In this document: one piece after another, positions 47,548 through 57,423 of the stretch
Layout: each line of letters begins with the position of its first letter
Numbering within the stretch: the stretch's first letter is position 1
Source of the DNA: Stentor roeselii
Lineage: Eukaryota > Ciliophora > Heterotrichea > Heterotrichida > Stentoridae
Direction: 5' to 3'
Assembly (NCBI GenBank): GCA_006503475.1
Contig: RSEH01000257.1
Location: 1 to 64,000 of the forward strand
Length of the DNA stretch: 64,000 nt
Notes under the pieces: generated by a model
Told to the model about the DNA's origin: nothing
Databases searched by the model: none
The model's input: only the letters and a program-made list of their open reading frames with translations
Made by a program: the position numbers and the translations under genes

Positions 47548-49740
47548 CTATTTGTATAACAAAAACCTTGTACCACTCAATTCATTCATAGTATGTTGAT
47601 ACAAAGTGCCCATACTCGCTGAAATTTTAATCCCAGCATGTCTAAGCACAGGGCTTCTTTCCACAGAATGATTCCCTCTGGGAGAAATTCCTTGAACCAC
47701 AAGTTCAACAGGTTCTTTAACTTTCCCTTTACACTGAAAAGTATAAGCTCTCTGCTGTCTTCTAACAACAGTTTTCCTTAAAAGAGGAGAACCAATTCTT
47801 TCCATTTTGCAAGGTTGAAGATTATTAACAGGATTCCGAAAAGAAAAAATTCCCTTCACCTCCCTGCTTGCAAGTCTTCCATTTTTCGGTTCATGCGGTT
47901 TGACATTGAGTTTTTTATCCAGTTTAACAAGACTCAAAGAAGGAAAAATTCCATTTTTGCTACTTTGTCTTTTAACCCTTCTAGGAAGGTACAAGTTAAG
48001 TTCTTCTAAAGCGGAATCCGAGACATAAACAAGTTCTCTTTTAATAGGAACAGTTTCGTATTCCTTGAGGATGAAGTTAATTGTGTAGCTTTTCAGTCTT
48101 TGGGCTCCTAAAAAATGAGAGACTTCGAATAACTCGACAACGTTTTCAATGTTTATGACACTTTCAGCAGCAAGCTCTGTCATTCGCATCAAACTTTCAA
48201 GGCCCAGCATGTTGCTTTGGACCAGGATGTGAATGAAATCTTGAGTTTCTAAATGTAAGTCGCCGAATAAAGGCGAAAACTTGTCTGAGTAGATCCATTC
48301 GACTATGTATTCGAAGGCCGATAGTTTAAAATCTGGAAGTTCTAAACGACTTTTTAATGATTCGGCCATTCCTGAATCGAAAAGGGAACGGAAGTAGGGA
48401 CAACGGGAAGATAGGATTACTTTGTGGAGGTTAAATTCTTTGGATTCGACGAGGACTGTGAAATCGGAATCTTCGAGGTTTTCTAGGATTTTCATTATGT
48501 CTTGGCTTAAGGTGGTCTCTGGGATGTCAGCCTCTTCATCACAAAGACATCTAAGTCGATTCATACCCAAATTAATAGCAAGATCAGACAACTCATCCCT
48601 TAAACCGACTGGAATTTTTTCAGTAGCAGTATCACAATACAAATATTCAATAAAAAGTCGAATAGAAGCACTACTAATCTTAAACTCAACCATTCCCATC
48701 ATTTTCGGACATCTAGTTTTAATAATAACATCATGCACATAAAAACTCCCTCCACTAGAAATAAAGCAAGTTTTTTTCCCCATCTGAAAAAACATCGCAT
48801 ATTTCAAATCATCCTGCAAAGTAGAAAAAGCAGCAGTTTCAAGAATATGCAAGTCATTAGTATCCCTTGACCCGTTATACCCTCCAAACAAAAACAACTC
48901 AGATCCTAAAATCGACACAGTATGAGCATTTCTAGCAGAAGGAAAATGTCCAATGCAAGGATCAGGTAAGCTCCAAATCAAATTTTCCGTATCAAGAGCA
49001 ACAAGATCTCCAAGTATAAACTTCCCATTATACCCTGCATAAACAAGTAAATACCTATTGACTAAAGTCGCACTATGATACCCTCTCGCCATAGGTTCCC
49101 CTTTAGTCCTTACTTTTTCACATTCAAAACTACCAAGATCCACCCTATAAACACTATTAACCCACAAGTTTCCATCAAATCCTCCAAAAATCAAAATTTT
49201 TCCATCAATAACATTAGCAGAATGTCCACAAAGTAAAGGTTTTTCCCCTAAAATCTCAATTTTTTCCCAGACATAAGAAACAATAGAAATTCGATACATG
49301 TCTCCAATAGTTCCTCCATCCCACCCTCCAAAAACATACAAAAATTCAGAAAAACTTATCATTGAATGTCCTTCACGTCCAGAAGGTGCATCTCCAAAAG
49401 TTGAAGGATAAATCCATTTAAAAGCCCTGAGGTCTAAAAGGACGAGATCTCGAAGCCACCCGTTGCCGTTGTACCCTCCAAATATAAACATGAGGTCTTT
49501 AAAGGCAACAGCTGTGTGATACTGTCTCGGCTGGGGCGCAACGCCCAGGACTCGAGGCTGGCTCCAGACGAAACTTGTTGTGTCGAACTTGTGAAAGTCA
49601 TTCAGCCACTTTTTACCTTCGAAGCCTCCGAAGATGTAGAGGGAGGTGCTGTGGACTACTGCTGAATGACCACATCGGCCACAGGGAAGATGTAAAAAAG
49701 AAAAGCGGCATCCTAGTGCCGGAGGATGAACCCAAGCCAT
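47548..49740 (-). CDS. LZTR1-like Kelch-BTB-BTB protein, 730 aa
   Basis: Six Kelch repeats in residues 1-300 (for example GRCGHSAVVHSTSLYIFGGF, QYHTAVAFKDLMFIFGGYNG, EGHSMISFSEFLYVFGGWDG, NAHTVSILGSELFLFGGYNG), then two BTB domains: about 325-400 (degenerate, DVIIKTRCPKM) and about 420-540 (FTVLVESKEFNLHKVILSSR, PYFRSLFDSGMAES), and a BACK-like helical part. Kelch followed by two BTB units is the layout of LZTR1, a CUL3 adaptor that ubiquitylates RAS-family GTPases. The C-terminal 130 residues are basic and unrecognised. Divergent with the spinster-like gene, 54 nt between starts. Confidence 0.85.
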   Translation of the reverse strand: MAWVHPPALGCRFSFLHLPCGRCGHSAVVHSTSLYIFGGFEGKKWLNDFHKFDTTSFVWSQPRVLGVAPQPRQYHTAVAFKDLMFIFGGYNGNGWLRDLVLLDLRAFKWIYPSTFGDAPSGREGHSMISFSEFLYVFGGWDGGTIGDMYRISIVSYVWEKIEILGEKPLLCGHSANVIDGKILIFGGFDGNLWVNSVYRVDLGSFECEKVRTKGEPMARGYHSATLVNRYLLVYAGYNGKFILGDLVALDTENLIWSLPDPCIGHFPSARNAHTVSILGSELFLFGGYNGSRDTNDLHILETAAFSTLQDDLKYAMFFQMGKKTCFISSGGSFYVHDVIIKTRCPKMMGMVEFKISSASIRLFIEYLYCDTATEKIPVGLRDELSDLAINLGMNRLRCLCDEEADIPETTLSQDIMKILENLEDSDFTVLVESKEFNLHKVILSSRCPYFRSLFDSGMAESLKSRLELPDFKLSAFEYIVEWIYSDKFSPLFGDLHLETQDFIHILVQSNMLGLESLMRMTELAAESVINIENVVELFEVSHFLGAQRLKSYTINFILKEYETVPIKRELVYVSDSALEELNLYLPRRVKRQSSKNGIFPSLSLVKLDKKLNVKPHEPKNGRLASREVKGIFSFRNPVNNLQPCKMERIGSPLLRKTVVRRQQRAYTFQCKGKVKEPVELVVQGISPRGNHSVERSPVLRHAGIKISASMGTLYQHTMNELSGTRFLLYK

Positions 49741-49794
49741 TTTATTTGGTTTATTAGTAAAGGATTAGCGGAATTGAGATTTATGGACTTATAA

Positions 49795-51261
49795 ATGTCA
49801 GCTCCGCAGAATCAGGCAGAAAAAGAAGTCAGAGGAGATGTCGAGGGAAATAAAAAAACTTTTATTTTGTTCTGTGCGATTATCTTTATCTTGAATATGG
49901 ACTCGGGAATTGTTCCGGCTTCTTTATCGAAAATTCAGCAGGAGTTGTCGATTTCTTTTCAAGAACAAGGAGCTTTAGGAGCTTTGGTATTTTTAGGACT
50001 TTGTATGGGGTCGTTGACTGTGACTCCAGTATTTCAACAGTTTTCAGCAAGTGCAACTCTAAGCAACCTATTAGTGACCTATACAATATTTACCTTCCTT
50101 TTCTCATTTTCCTACGATTTATACCTTCTCTACATATGCCGCCTAGCGATGGGTTTCTGCCGAAGTTTTTTCACAATATACGGTCCAGTCTGGGTGAACG
50201 AATTCAGTCCTTCAGACCGTTCAACCAAGTGGCTAGGATCCTTGCAGGCCTGTTCAAGTCTAGGCGCGATTGGCGGGTACACCTTAGCCGGTTTGATTAT
50301 AACTTTACTTGGAAGCTATTTGACTTGGCGGTCAGCAGTTCAAATAGAAGGCGTTTTGCTTATTCCTTTGATTCTTTTCATGAAAAGTATCGACAAGTCT
50401 AGAATTGATATCATTGATGCCAGTGTTGAAGAAAATGCGAAGACTATTGTTTCGCCGGGAACTTATGCGATTGGGTTGAGTAAAATTATTAGAATTGATA
50501 CTATCAATATTTCTCATCTTGCTACTTTTCTTATGCAGATTAAAACTGTGTTTAGTAGTCCTTTGTTTGTTTGGGTCACTTTGTCACTCGGGTCACTTAT
50601 GTTTGTTATTACTGGAGTGCAATATTGGATGACTCTTTATATGTTGCAGGTACTTAAAGCGAATAGTTTTGAGGTTGTTGTTGCTTTTAGTGTTATTTGT
50701 AGCACTGCTCCGATGATGGGAGTTATAACTGGAAGTTCTTTGAGTGATCATATGGGAGGATACAAAGGAAAATACAGATTAAACGCGATTCAACTAACAT
50801 TAGTATTTTCAATATTAGCAGCAATATTCGCAGTGCCAATCGGTTTTGTAGGAAACTTTAAATACGTGATTCCCCTTCTTTGGATGATGATGTTTTTCGG
50901 TGCTGCTCTATACCCAATAGCGACAGGAATAAACATAAGTACTCAATCAAGAGAAAATCAGTCAGCAGCAAGTTCAGTTTCTCAGCTGGTCTTCAATATG
51001 GGAGCTTACTTCGCACCGACCTTGAGTGCAGCAGTCATGGACCTTTTCGCTGATCCAGTAATCGGCCTTCGATGGGGAATTCGATTTATTTTTTCAGCAA
51101 GCATCCTTGGACTGATTTTTTTGGTCGCTGCTTGGGTTGTCTGCTATAAAAAACATAAAGAATATGAAGATGAGGAAAGGGATGAAGTTGGAGACTTGTA
51201 CTCTGGAAATGAATTTAACATTGAAATGATGAGAAGAAGGCTGCATTCTTATAGTTTTTAA
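49795..51261 (+). CDS. Spinster-like MFS transporter, 488 aa
   Basis: Twelve predicted membrane segments of the MFS. The first half carries a spinster-like signature (ILNMDSGIVPASLSKIQQEL, LYLLYICRLAMGFCRSFFTI, ACSSLGAIGGYTLAGLIITL), and the second half has GSSLSDHMGGYKGKYRLN, an MFS loop motif. Spinster proteins export lysophospholipids or sphingosine-1-phosphate from lysosomes or cells; the substrate here is unknown. A sphingosine-kinase-like gene lies 6 kb downstream, but linkage is probably chance. Confidence 0.8.
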   Translation: MSAPQNQAEKEVRGDVEGNKKTFILFCAIIFILNMDSGIVPASLSKIQQELSISFQEQGALGALVFLGLCMGSLTVTPVFQQFSASATLSNLLVTYTIFTFLFSFSYDLYLLYICRLAMGFCRSFFTIYGPVWVNEFSPSDRSTKWLGSLQACSSLGAIGGYTLAGLIITLLGSYLTWRSAVQIEGVLLIPLILFMKSIDKSRIDIIDASVEENAKTIVSPGTYAIGLSKIIRIDTINISHLATFLMQIKTVFSSPLFVWVTLSLGSLMFVITGVQYWMTLYMLQVLKANSFEVVVAFSVICSTAPMMGVITGSSLSDHMGGYKGKYRLNAIQLTLVFSILAAIFAVPIGFVGNFKYVIPLLWMMMFFGAALYPIATGINISTQSRENQSAASSVSQLVFNMGAYFAPTLSAAVMDLFADPVIGLRWGIRFIFSASILGLIFLVAAWVVCYKKHKEYEDEERDEVGDLYSGNEFNIEMMRRRLHSYSF

Positions 51262-51595
51262 TGGTTATCGTTTAAATTGGGTTTTTAGAAGTTTTAAGGT
51301 TTTTATTGTTTTCGGGGTTTCTTGATTTGGAATAAGTTTTTAAGGGTTTTAGAGTTTATGTAAATTTTTAGTGAAAGTTGATTGTTTTGGATTATTTATA
51401 ATTAAATTTAATTCTTATAATAATTTTCAGCATTTATTAGAATATTGTTAAAACAAATCCTTTGAGAAAGACGGGTGAAATGATTGAAAATTAAAGATAT
51501 TATAATTAAACTGTGAATATTCAAAAATTAGCCAAATCATTCACTTTAATCATTTTTTACTCACATTAACTATAAAGTCAACTTTGACTATAAAA
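51262..51595. other. 334-bp intergenic region
   Basis: The first ~120 bp downstream of the transporter are G/T-rich on the plus strand; the rest is AT-rich. Nothing recognised. Confidence 0.6.
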
Positions 51596-52222
51596 ATGAA
51601 GGAACCAGGAACGTAAGAAAAATTCAGAGATTTCAAGTTCAAAATAGTTGTAGTAGGTGACACAAGTGTGGGAAAGTCAAGCATAATCCGTCGATATGGT
51701 TCAGCAGAATTTCCTGAAAGCATCAACTCAACAATCGGCGTTGATTTTATCGTGAAAAACACTTCAATTGATGGATACACTGCCAAGCTTCAAATCGTAA
51801 TAAAAACTCAGTGGGACACAGCAGGTCAAGAGCGTTTCCGAACAATAATCACAGGCTATTACCGAGGTGCAGACGCAGTGATCTTCGTATTCGACAAGAC
51901 AAAAAGAGAAACATTCGCCAGTATCGAGGACTGGGTCCAAGAAGTCGGTCAGTACGCTTCTGACAAGTCACTAAAGGTCCTGGTTGGCAACAAAGCCGAC
52001 TCAGACGTGATAGTCTCAGACGAGGAAGCCCACGCGAAGGCATCAAAGCTGGGCTATGTTTATTTCAACCTAAGTGCGAAGAGTGGTCTGGGTGTTAACG
52101 ACTTATTCAGCACAGTGGCTCGAAAACTGATAGAAAAAAACAAACATCTGAATATAGTGAGTTTAAATGAAGGTGTTAAACTCAACTCTTCAGGTGGTTC
52201 TAGCAAAGGATGGTGTTGTTAG
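51596..52222 (+). CDS. Rab GTPase (Rab1/8-like), 198 aa, two 15-nt introns
   Basis: Exons 51596-51612, 51628-51796 and 51812-52222. Spliced protein has all G boxes: GDTSVGKS (16-23), STIGVDF effector strand with Thr41, WDTAGQE (63-69), NKAD (122-125) and SAK (150-152). It ends in CC for double prenylation. Without removing the second intron the protein would carry VIKTQ inside LQIWDTAGQ, which is never seen in Rabs. The third residue of the P-loop side (GDTSVGKS) fits a normal active GTPase. Works in vesicle transport, and the Rab1/8 grouping is by overall similarity only. Convergent with the histidine kinase, 19 nt apart. Confidence 0.95.
51613..51627 (+). other. 15-nt intron in Rab
   Basis: GTAAGAAAAATTCAG, phase 2 (AC/A). 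Contains stops; removal joins MKEPGT to DFKFKIVVVGD. Confidence 0.95.
51797..51811 (+). other. 15-nt stopless intron in Rab
   Basis: GTAATAAAAACTCAG, phase 0. It has no in-frame stop but interrupts the invariant QIWDTAGQE. Confidence 0.97.
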
Positions 52223-52241
52223 TCTTTTGGGGTAAATATTA

Positions 52242-54365
52242 TTAAAGATGGTTTAAATAGAAAAGAATCCAGTAATGAACTCTTTCAAAAAGCATTTCTC
52301 TTGGACAAGGCTTTTGGATCACGTCGCACATTCCATGGTCGAAACATTTCGCTTTAATGATTTCACTTTGATAAGCTGTACATGCGAGAATAGGTGGAAG
52401 GTTAAGAATTGCTTTTTCTTGTTGAAGGGTTTTTAGCTTTTTACTTGTTTGCCAACCGTCCATGATGGGCATTTCACAGTCCATTAAAATGCAGCTAAAA
52501 TTATTTTTCATTACTTTTTCTATTGCTTCTTCTCCGTTCATCGCATATTTGCAAATGATGCCTGTTTGTTTAAACATCTCAAGTAATGCGATTATGTTGA
52601 AGTAAACGTCGTCTACTATTAATACCTCGATTTTTCGGTGCATGGTCTTTGCGAGAAGGGAAGGCACTGAAATGTTTATACCTTCGTTTGCAATGTCGCA
52701 GGCACTGTTGTAGGATTCTTCTGCGGAGACTTCGAAGATAAATGAAGAACCGACTCCGAATTCACTGTTGACGAGGATTCCTTCGCCACCTAAAGCCTTT
52801 ACTAGCTGGTTTGATATCACTAAACCTAGACCAACACCTTGAAGGTTGAAATTGTTGGATTCTTCTATTTTGCTGAATTCTTTAAATAGTGTTCCAAGCT
52901 TATTGGTTGGAATTCCTATTCCAGTATCCGAGCAAGTAAATTTCAATCTAGAACTCTCATAAATCACCTCTAATTTAATCAACCCTTTTAAAGTAAACTT
53001 CCGAGCATTGTTTATCAAATTAAGAATGATCTGTTTTAATCTATTCGGATCCGAGACTATATTTTCAGGAGAATTTTTTATTTCAGTTTCAAGCTTGACA
53101 TTAGAATTCAGTTGAGGAGTGATTAAAGAAACACATTCTTTCAGTAAGTTAAAAAGATTCATAGAAACTTTCGTGACTTTCAAGCAACCAGCAACGATTT
53201 GAGCGTAGTCAAGCAAGTCATTGATGAGACAAAGTTGAAAAGAACAGGAAGCTTGAATAGTTTTCATCTTTTTTTTATTTTCTTTTGAGAGTTGTTTACT
53301 TTCGAGGATCAGGTTGCCGATGGATAAAATCGCATTTGCAGGTGTTCTGAGTTCGTGAGAAACTGTGTTTATTAAAGCACCTCTGTAAGAGTTTTCACGA
53401 TTTTCTTTTTCAAGTTCGATGATTTTGGTTATTACCCTGCCACTTAGCATAAGTACATTTTCATCGTCCCATTTTATTATTTTACCTGTCCATTCTATGT
53501 GGTGATGCTCTCCTGTTACTACCCCGTAGTGGATGCAACTATTTAGAGGTAGTGAAAGTGTCTTCTGAATATCAAGTGAAATTTGTTCATTTTCAAAGAA
53601 ACTGTTTTTGTAAGTTTTAGAATATGGAAAACCTTTAAGTTTATCAACAAGTAATGAAAATCCTGTAAACCCACGAGCTGAAGAGTTGATAAAAAGCTCT
53701 TTATTATCCTGTGAGAGGACTATGATGTAATCTTGCAAGGTTTCAAGTATGGAGGTAACTTTATCGTTGGCTGATTTAACCTCATAGTTCGATTTTAAGA
53801 TTTTCACTGTCACTTTATGTTCATAGTAAATTGTTTGCACAAGGCAGGCAAATAAATAAAAAGATGAGACAAAAAAACATGAAAATAGACTAAACTGAAT
53901 TTTTCTGTAGTAAAAGCCAAAAGCAATCCAAAGTGTTGAATGCTTTAAAGAAAGCATAAAACAAGTCTTAAGACTCAAACAGAGGTATCCTTGATAATAA
54001 AAAATCACACAAGTAGCGATTTGACCCCATATGACTGAAAATTCTGGATAGTGAACATATGACAAGTATATCAACACAAGATTATAAGTTTCTCCAATGA
54101 TCAAAGAAACTGTTGAGCTATTCATGTATCCTTTTTTTATAAGTTTGAACTGTAAAATCACGACTCCATAAGACAAAATCATCACAAATTTCATTATAAA
54201 ATTACTGAATAACCCTGTTCTTGCCAGATCGAAGAGAATCACGCATGTTCCACAGAAGACTGCTAAACGATTCGAAAGTGTCAATCTTTCATAAGCTGAA
54301 ATCACTGAGTAGGTTTTCAGGTTTTTTTCAATATAGTCTTCCATATTTATAACTATGATATTCAC
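52242..54365 (-). CDS. Hybrid sensor histidine kinase, 707 aa
   Basis: Residues 1-200 hold about six membrane segments; a PAS-like region follows (about 205-310). The HisKA domain has the H-box NTVSHELRTPANAIL with His337. The ATP-binding domain shows an N box (LILNLINNARKF), a G1 box (CSDTGIGIP) and a G2-like box (GVGLGLVISNQL). A C-terminal receiver domain has EVLIVDD and phospho-acceptor Asp629 (ILMDCEMPIMDGW), with a closing KP. Such hybrid kinases sense signals at a membrane and pass phosphate to an HPt protein, which is not in this window. A second in-frame Met (MEDYIEKN) seven codons on may be the true start. Confidence 0.93.
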   Translation of the reverse strand: MNIIVINMEDYIEKNLKTYSVISAYERLTLSNRLAVFCGTCVILFDLARTGLFSNFIMKFVMILSYGVVILQFKLIKKGYMNSSTVSLIIGETYNLVLIYLSYVHYPEFSVIWGQIATCVIFYYQGYLCLSLKTCFMLSLKHSTLWIAFGFYYRKIQFSLFSCFFVSSFYLFACLVQTIYYEHKVTVKILKSNYEVKSANDKVTSILETLQDYIIVLSQDNKELFINSSARGFTGFSLLVDKLKGFPYSKTYKNSFFENEQISLDIQKTLSLPLNSCIHYGVVTGEHHHIEWTGKIIKWDDENVLMLSGRVITKIIELEKENRENSYRGALINTVSHELRTPANAILSIGNLILESKQLSKENKKKMKTIQASCSFQLCLINDLLDYAQIVAGCLKVTKVSMNLFNLLKECVSLITPQLNSNVKLETEIKNSPENIVSDPNRLKQIILNLINNARKFTLKGLIKLEVIYESSRLKFTCSDTGIGIPTNKLGTLFKEFSKIEESNNFNLQGVGLGLVISNQLVKALGGEGILVNSEFGVGSSFIFEVSAEESYNSACDIANEGINISVPSLLAKTMHRKIEVLIVDDVYFNIIALLEMFKQTGIICKYAMNGEEAIEKVMKNNFSCILMDCEMPIMDGWQTSKKLKTLQQEKAILNLPPILACTAYQSEIIKAKCFDHGMCDVIQKPCPREMLFERVHYWILFYLNHL

Positions 54366-55943
54366 TTTAATTAGAAGTACTCAGGACTTAGGAATAATGA
54401 AATGTTTAATGATTAAACTTCAAAGTAATGATTTTTGAAAAAATTATTTTTTTTCATGATTTAAATGCTTATAGGAGGTAATAAATACTAGGATGGTAAT
54501 ATCAAAGATTTTAATTGTTCGAAATATTTAGTTATTCAATTTTTTTTCTTAATAAGCCTTTTAATGAGTTTGATTTAAGGAATAATCAAGTTCAATTATT
54601 CAATAAAATCTTAATAAATATTTAATCTGAGTATGATAAACAAGTGCTTTGTATTAAAATCTTTCTTCCTTCATTAAATACTGAATTCAATATCTTGACT
54701 GGACTTCAAGTTTCCTGATTTCAATTCTCTTCTAAATTTATTTATCCAATAATGACGGTATTAATCAAGACCTTCTTTGACAAATTTTTTTTATAACTTC
54801 ACATATTCTAGCCTAGAAGTATTTTTCTTTAATACTTTCCTTGTCATAAGCAGTAAAATCAACAAGTGGCAGAAAAAAATTGATTTTTCCTCTTTATCAA
54901 CTTTTAAAGTTTTTAGTAGTTTCCAACCCATTCAAATCAGTATATCTCACTCAATCAAAATGCAAGAGAATTTAAACTTAATAACTCTCAATGTCTTCTT
55001 CTCCATTCAAATAGAATTTGATTCCAATAGTTTAAAGCATTATAATTAAAATTACGATGTTGAGAAAACATCAACAATTATGACTTTTTTAGTTTCGTGA
55101 ATACTTTTCGCTAATAAGGTGAAACTGACTAAAATATCAAATGAATATATCTTCATATTACAGTTCAATTCTTTTACTGAGAAGTTTGAAATTAGTTAAA
55201 TATCAACACAGTCTACACCAAAAACTTAATAAATACTTTGACAGCATAATTTTTTCTTGTTGATCAAAGCTAAGATTATCTATTGATATATTATTATTCA
55301 GAAAAACTCTTAATTTAGAAATATTATTAAAATCTATTGATACATTTTTATTCAGAAAAACTTATAATTTATATATATGATTAAAACTGAAAATATTTGT
55401 GTAAATAAAAAATTTGACTATTTTAATGAGCCAGCCTCTGCATATATTAAATATTTCATTTAAGTTTCCAAGTAAAACATTAAAGAAGTTGGTTTGTTTT
55501 CATTAAAAATTTAAGATTCCTATAAAGAAATATTCTCAAGACTACTTAATCAACTTTTAGGATGAATTATTTTCTTATATACATTATCACCACTATTTTA
55601 TTATGAATAAACATGAGTGGCTTGAACCTATTTAAAGTTAATGAAAGAAAATACCTCAGGTTAAAAAATAGTACCTTAAAAACTTGTTGATCAAACACAT
55701 ATCATCACCATATTACATTACATGATTTAATGAAAAATCCTAAAATGCATCATCCTCTCTTAAAACATTTAAAAGAACTCTACTCTAAATTTCAATCAGC
55801 ATCTAAAAAACCCCAAAATACTTCTCTCAATAATATAACCAAAATTGATCAACCCAAACACAACTAAAAAGTTCTCTTAATAATTCTTCCATATTCCATA
55901 AAACAATAAAAAAAATTCTTAATCTTACTTTACCATTTTCATA
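54366..55943. other. 1578-bp AT-rich intergenic region
   Basis: The largest gene-free stretch. A 90-codon frame at 54777-55049 has random-AT composition (Phe, Ser, Ile, Asn) and no recognisable motif, so I do not call it. A 54-bp imperfect tandem pair lies at 55280-55387. No structured RNA seen. Confidence 0.6.
55280..55387. repeat. 54-bp imperfect tandem duplication
   Basis: Two adjacent copies (55280-55333 and 55334-55387) share CTATTGATA, TTATTCAGAAAAACT and ATTAAAA blocks with scattered differences. Confidence 0.8.
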
Positions 55944-57377
55944 TCAACCCACCAAGCTAAGCATCATTTTCTTGAACTCATAAATATCAATTCCTCCATC
56001 TCCATTTAAATCAGCTTCCCTAATCAAAGTACTCCAAAACCCTTCATCTCCAGTTCCATCTCCAAGTATTTCTTTAAGTTCCCCAGCAGTGATTCTCCCA
56101 TTTCTATCAATATCAAAACTTTTAAATGTATTTTCCAAATCTTTCACATTTTTCACCAGTTCTTTTTTTCTACAAGCGACTAAAAACTCAGTATAATCAA
56201 TAAATCCAGAGCCATTAATATCAACTTTTTCAATGATTTTCTCGACATTCGTTCCTAAAAAGGCAATTCCAGCAAGATTATAAAGCGAGACCAATTCTTC
56301 TCTGCTGATTTTTCCATCCTTATTCCTATCAAGTCTCTGAAAAACTCCAGAAGCTTCTCTCATGTCTTCCATATGTCCTAATTGAGAGATCATAAAAGTT
56401 AAAACTGCATTTTGAAGTTTTTGTGTTGTGAAAAATTGTGAAAGACTTTGAAGAGCAAGATTATTTGAGACTTCTTCGAAGTCTTCGAACTTTGAAAACC
56501 AAGGATGTCCGAGAGCTTGATTTGCTGAAGGTCTTAATTGGGGATTGTAAGTCAGTAATCTTTTGATTAGGTCTTTGACTTCTGGAGATACTTTTTTCCA
56601 GACATCGCCTTGAATGGAAAAAACGCCTTTTTCAACGTTTCTTAGGATTTCCTCGTCTTTTTTGCCTGGAAATGGAGGACGACCGGAGATGAGAAGGTAT
56701 AAAATGACTCCTATGCTCCATATGTCGCATTTTTCATCATAAATACCTTTTAGAACTTCAGGGGCTAGGTAGTAACTGGTTCCATGTTTTCGCTTTAAGA
56801 TACGATCGGATGATAGGAAAGTGCTTGTACCGAAATCTATCACTTTTAAGGTTTTTAGGTCGGGGGTTAACAAAAGATTCTCGGGCTTTAGATCTCGATG
56901 GACGATGTTGTTGCTGTGACAATATGAGACTGCTCTTAACAGCTGCCCTGTGAAAGAACTGGCTTGTTTTTCATTTAAGTGTTTTGATTTTAGGAAGAAA
57001 TTGAAGAGTTCGCCTCCTGCTAGGTATTCAGTAACCAGGTGCCAATACTTCTGATCTTCAAAAAACTCATAAAGACGAACAATATGAGGATGATCAGAGT
57101 TCATAAGTATTTCAATTTCATTCAAAAACTGTCCCAACTGTAAATCCTTCGGAATTTTATTTTTACAAATCGACTTAATCGCTCTTTTCTGCCCCGTAAT
57201 TTTATGCTGAACAAGTCTAACAGTCCCAAAAGTCCCAGCTCCAAGTTTTTTCCCTATTTTATAAGAATCAATAATCAAATCACTTCTCTGTTTAATAAAA
57301 GTCTTCGGAGAAAGTTTAAGTTCCGAGTCTCTTTTCCCAAGACAAGGAAATTTATTGACTCTAAAAGTACATCCCAT
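55944..57377 (-). CDS. Calcium-dependent protein kinase (CDPK), 477 aa
   Basis: Ser/Thr kinase fused to a calmodulin-like domain. N-terminus MGCTFR gives a myristoylation plus palmitoylation signal. Kinase: Gly loop LGAGTFGTV, Lys68 (RAIKSI), HRDLKPEN with Asp162, DFG Asp181, then APEVLKG. Four EF-hands follow: DRNKDGKISREE, DINGSGFIDYTE, DIDRNGRITAGE and DLNGDGGIDIYE, each with good calcium ligands. The junction helix between them fits the CDPK autoinhibitory segment. Common in ciliates and plants for calcium signalling. Divergent with the lipid kinase gene, 46 nt between starts. Confidence 0.97.
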   Translation of the reverse strand: MGCTFRVNKFPCLGKRDSELKLSPKTFIKQRSDLIIDSYKIGKKLGAGTFGTVRLVQHKITGQKRAIKSICKNKIPKDLQLGQFLNEIEILMNSDHPHIVRLYEFFEDQKYWHLVTEYLAGGELFNFFLKSKHLNEKQASSFTGQLLRAVSYCHSNNIVHRDLKPENLLLTPDLKTLKVIDFGTSTFLSSDRILKRKHGTSYYLAPEVLKGIYDEKCDIWSIGVILYLLISGRPPFPGKKDEEILRNVEKGVFSIQGDVWKKVSPEVKDLIKRLLTYNPQLRPSANQALGHPWFSKFEDFEEVSNNLALQSLSQFFTTQKLQNAVLTFMISQLGHMEDMREASGVFQRLDRNKDGKISREELVSLYNLAGIAFLGTNVEKIIEKVDINGSGFIDYTEFLVACRKKELVKNVKDLENTFKSFDIDRNGRITAGELKEILGDGTGDEGFWSTLIREADLNGDGGIDIYEFKKMMLSLVG

Positions 57378-57423
57378 GTTTATAATAAACTTTCCTAAAA
57401 ATGAGCTCTTTTCTCACCAATAA

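Noticed and set aside
54777-55049. 90-codon plus frame in the large intergenic region
   Set aside because: Composition is that of random AT-rich DNA, with no motif, no neighbour support and no typical start context.
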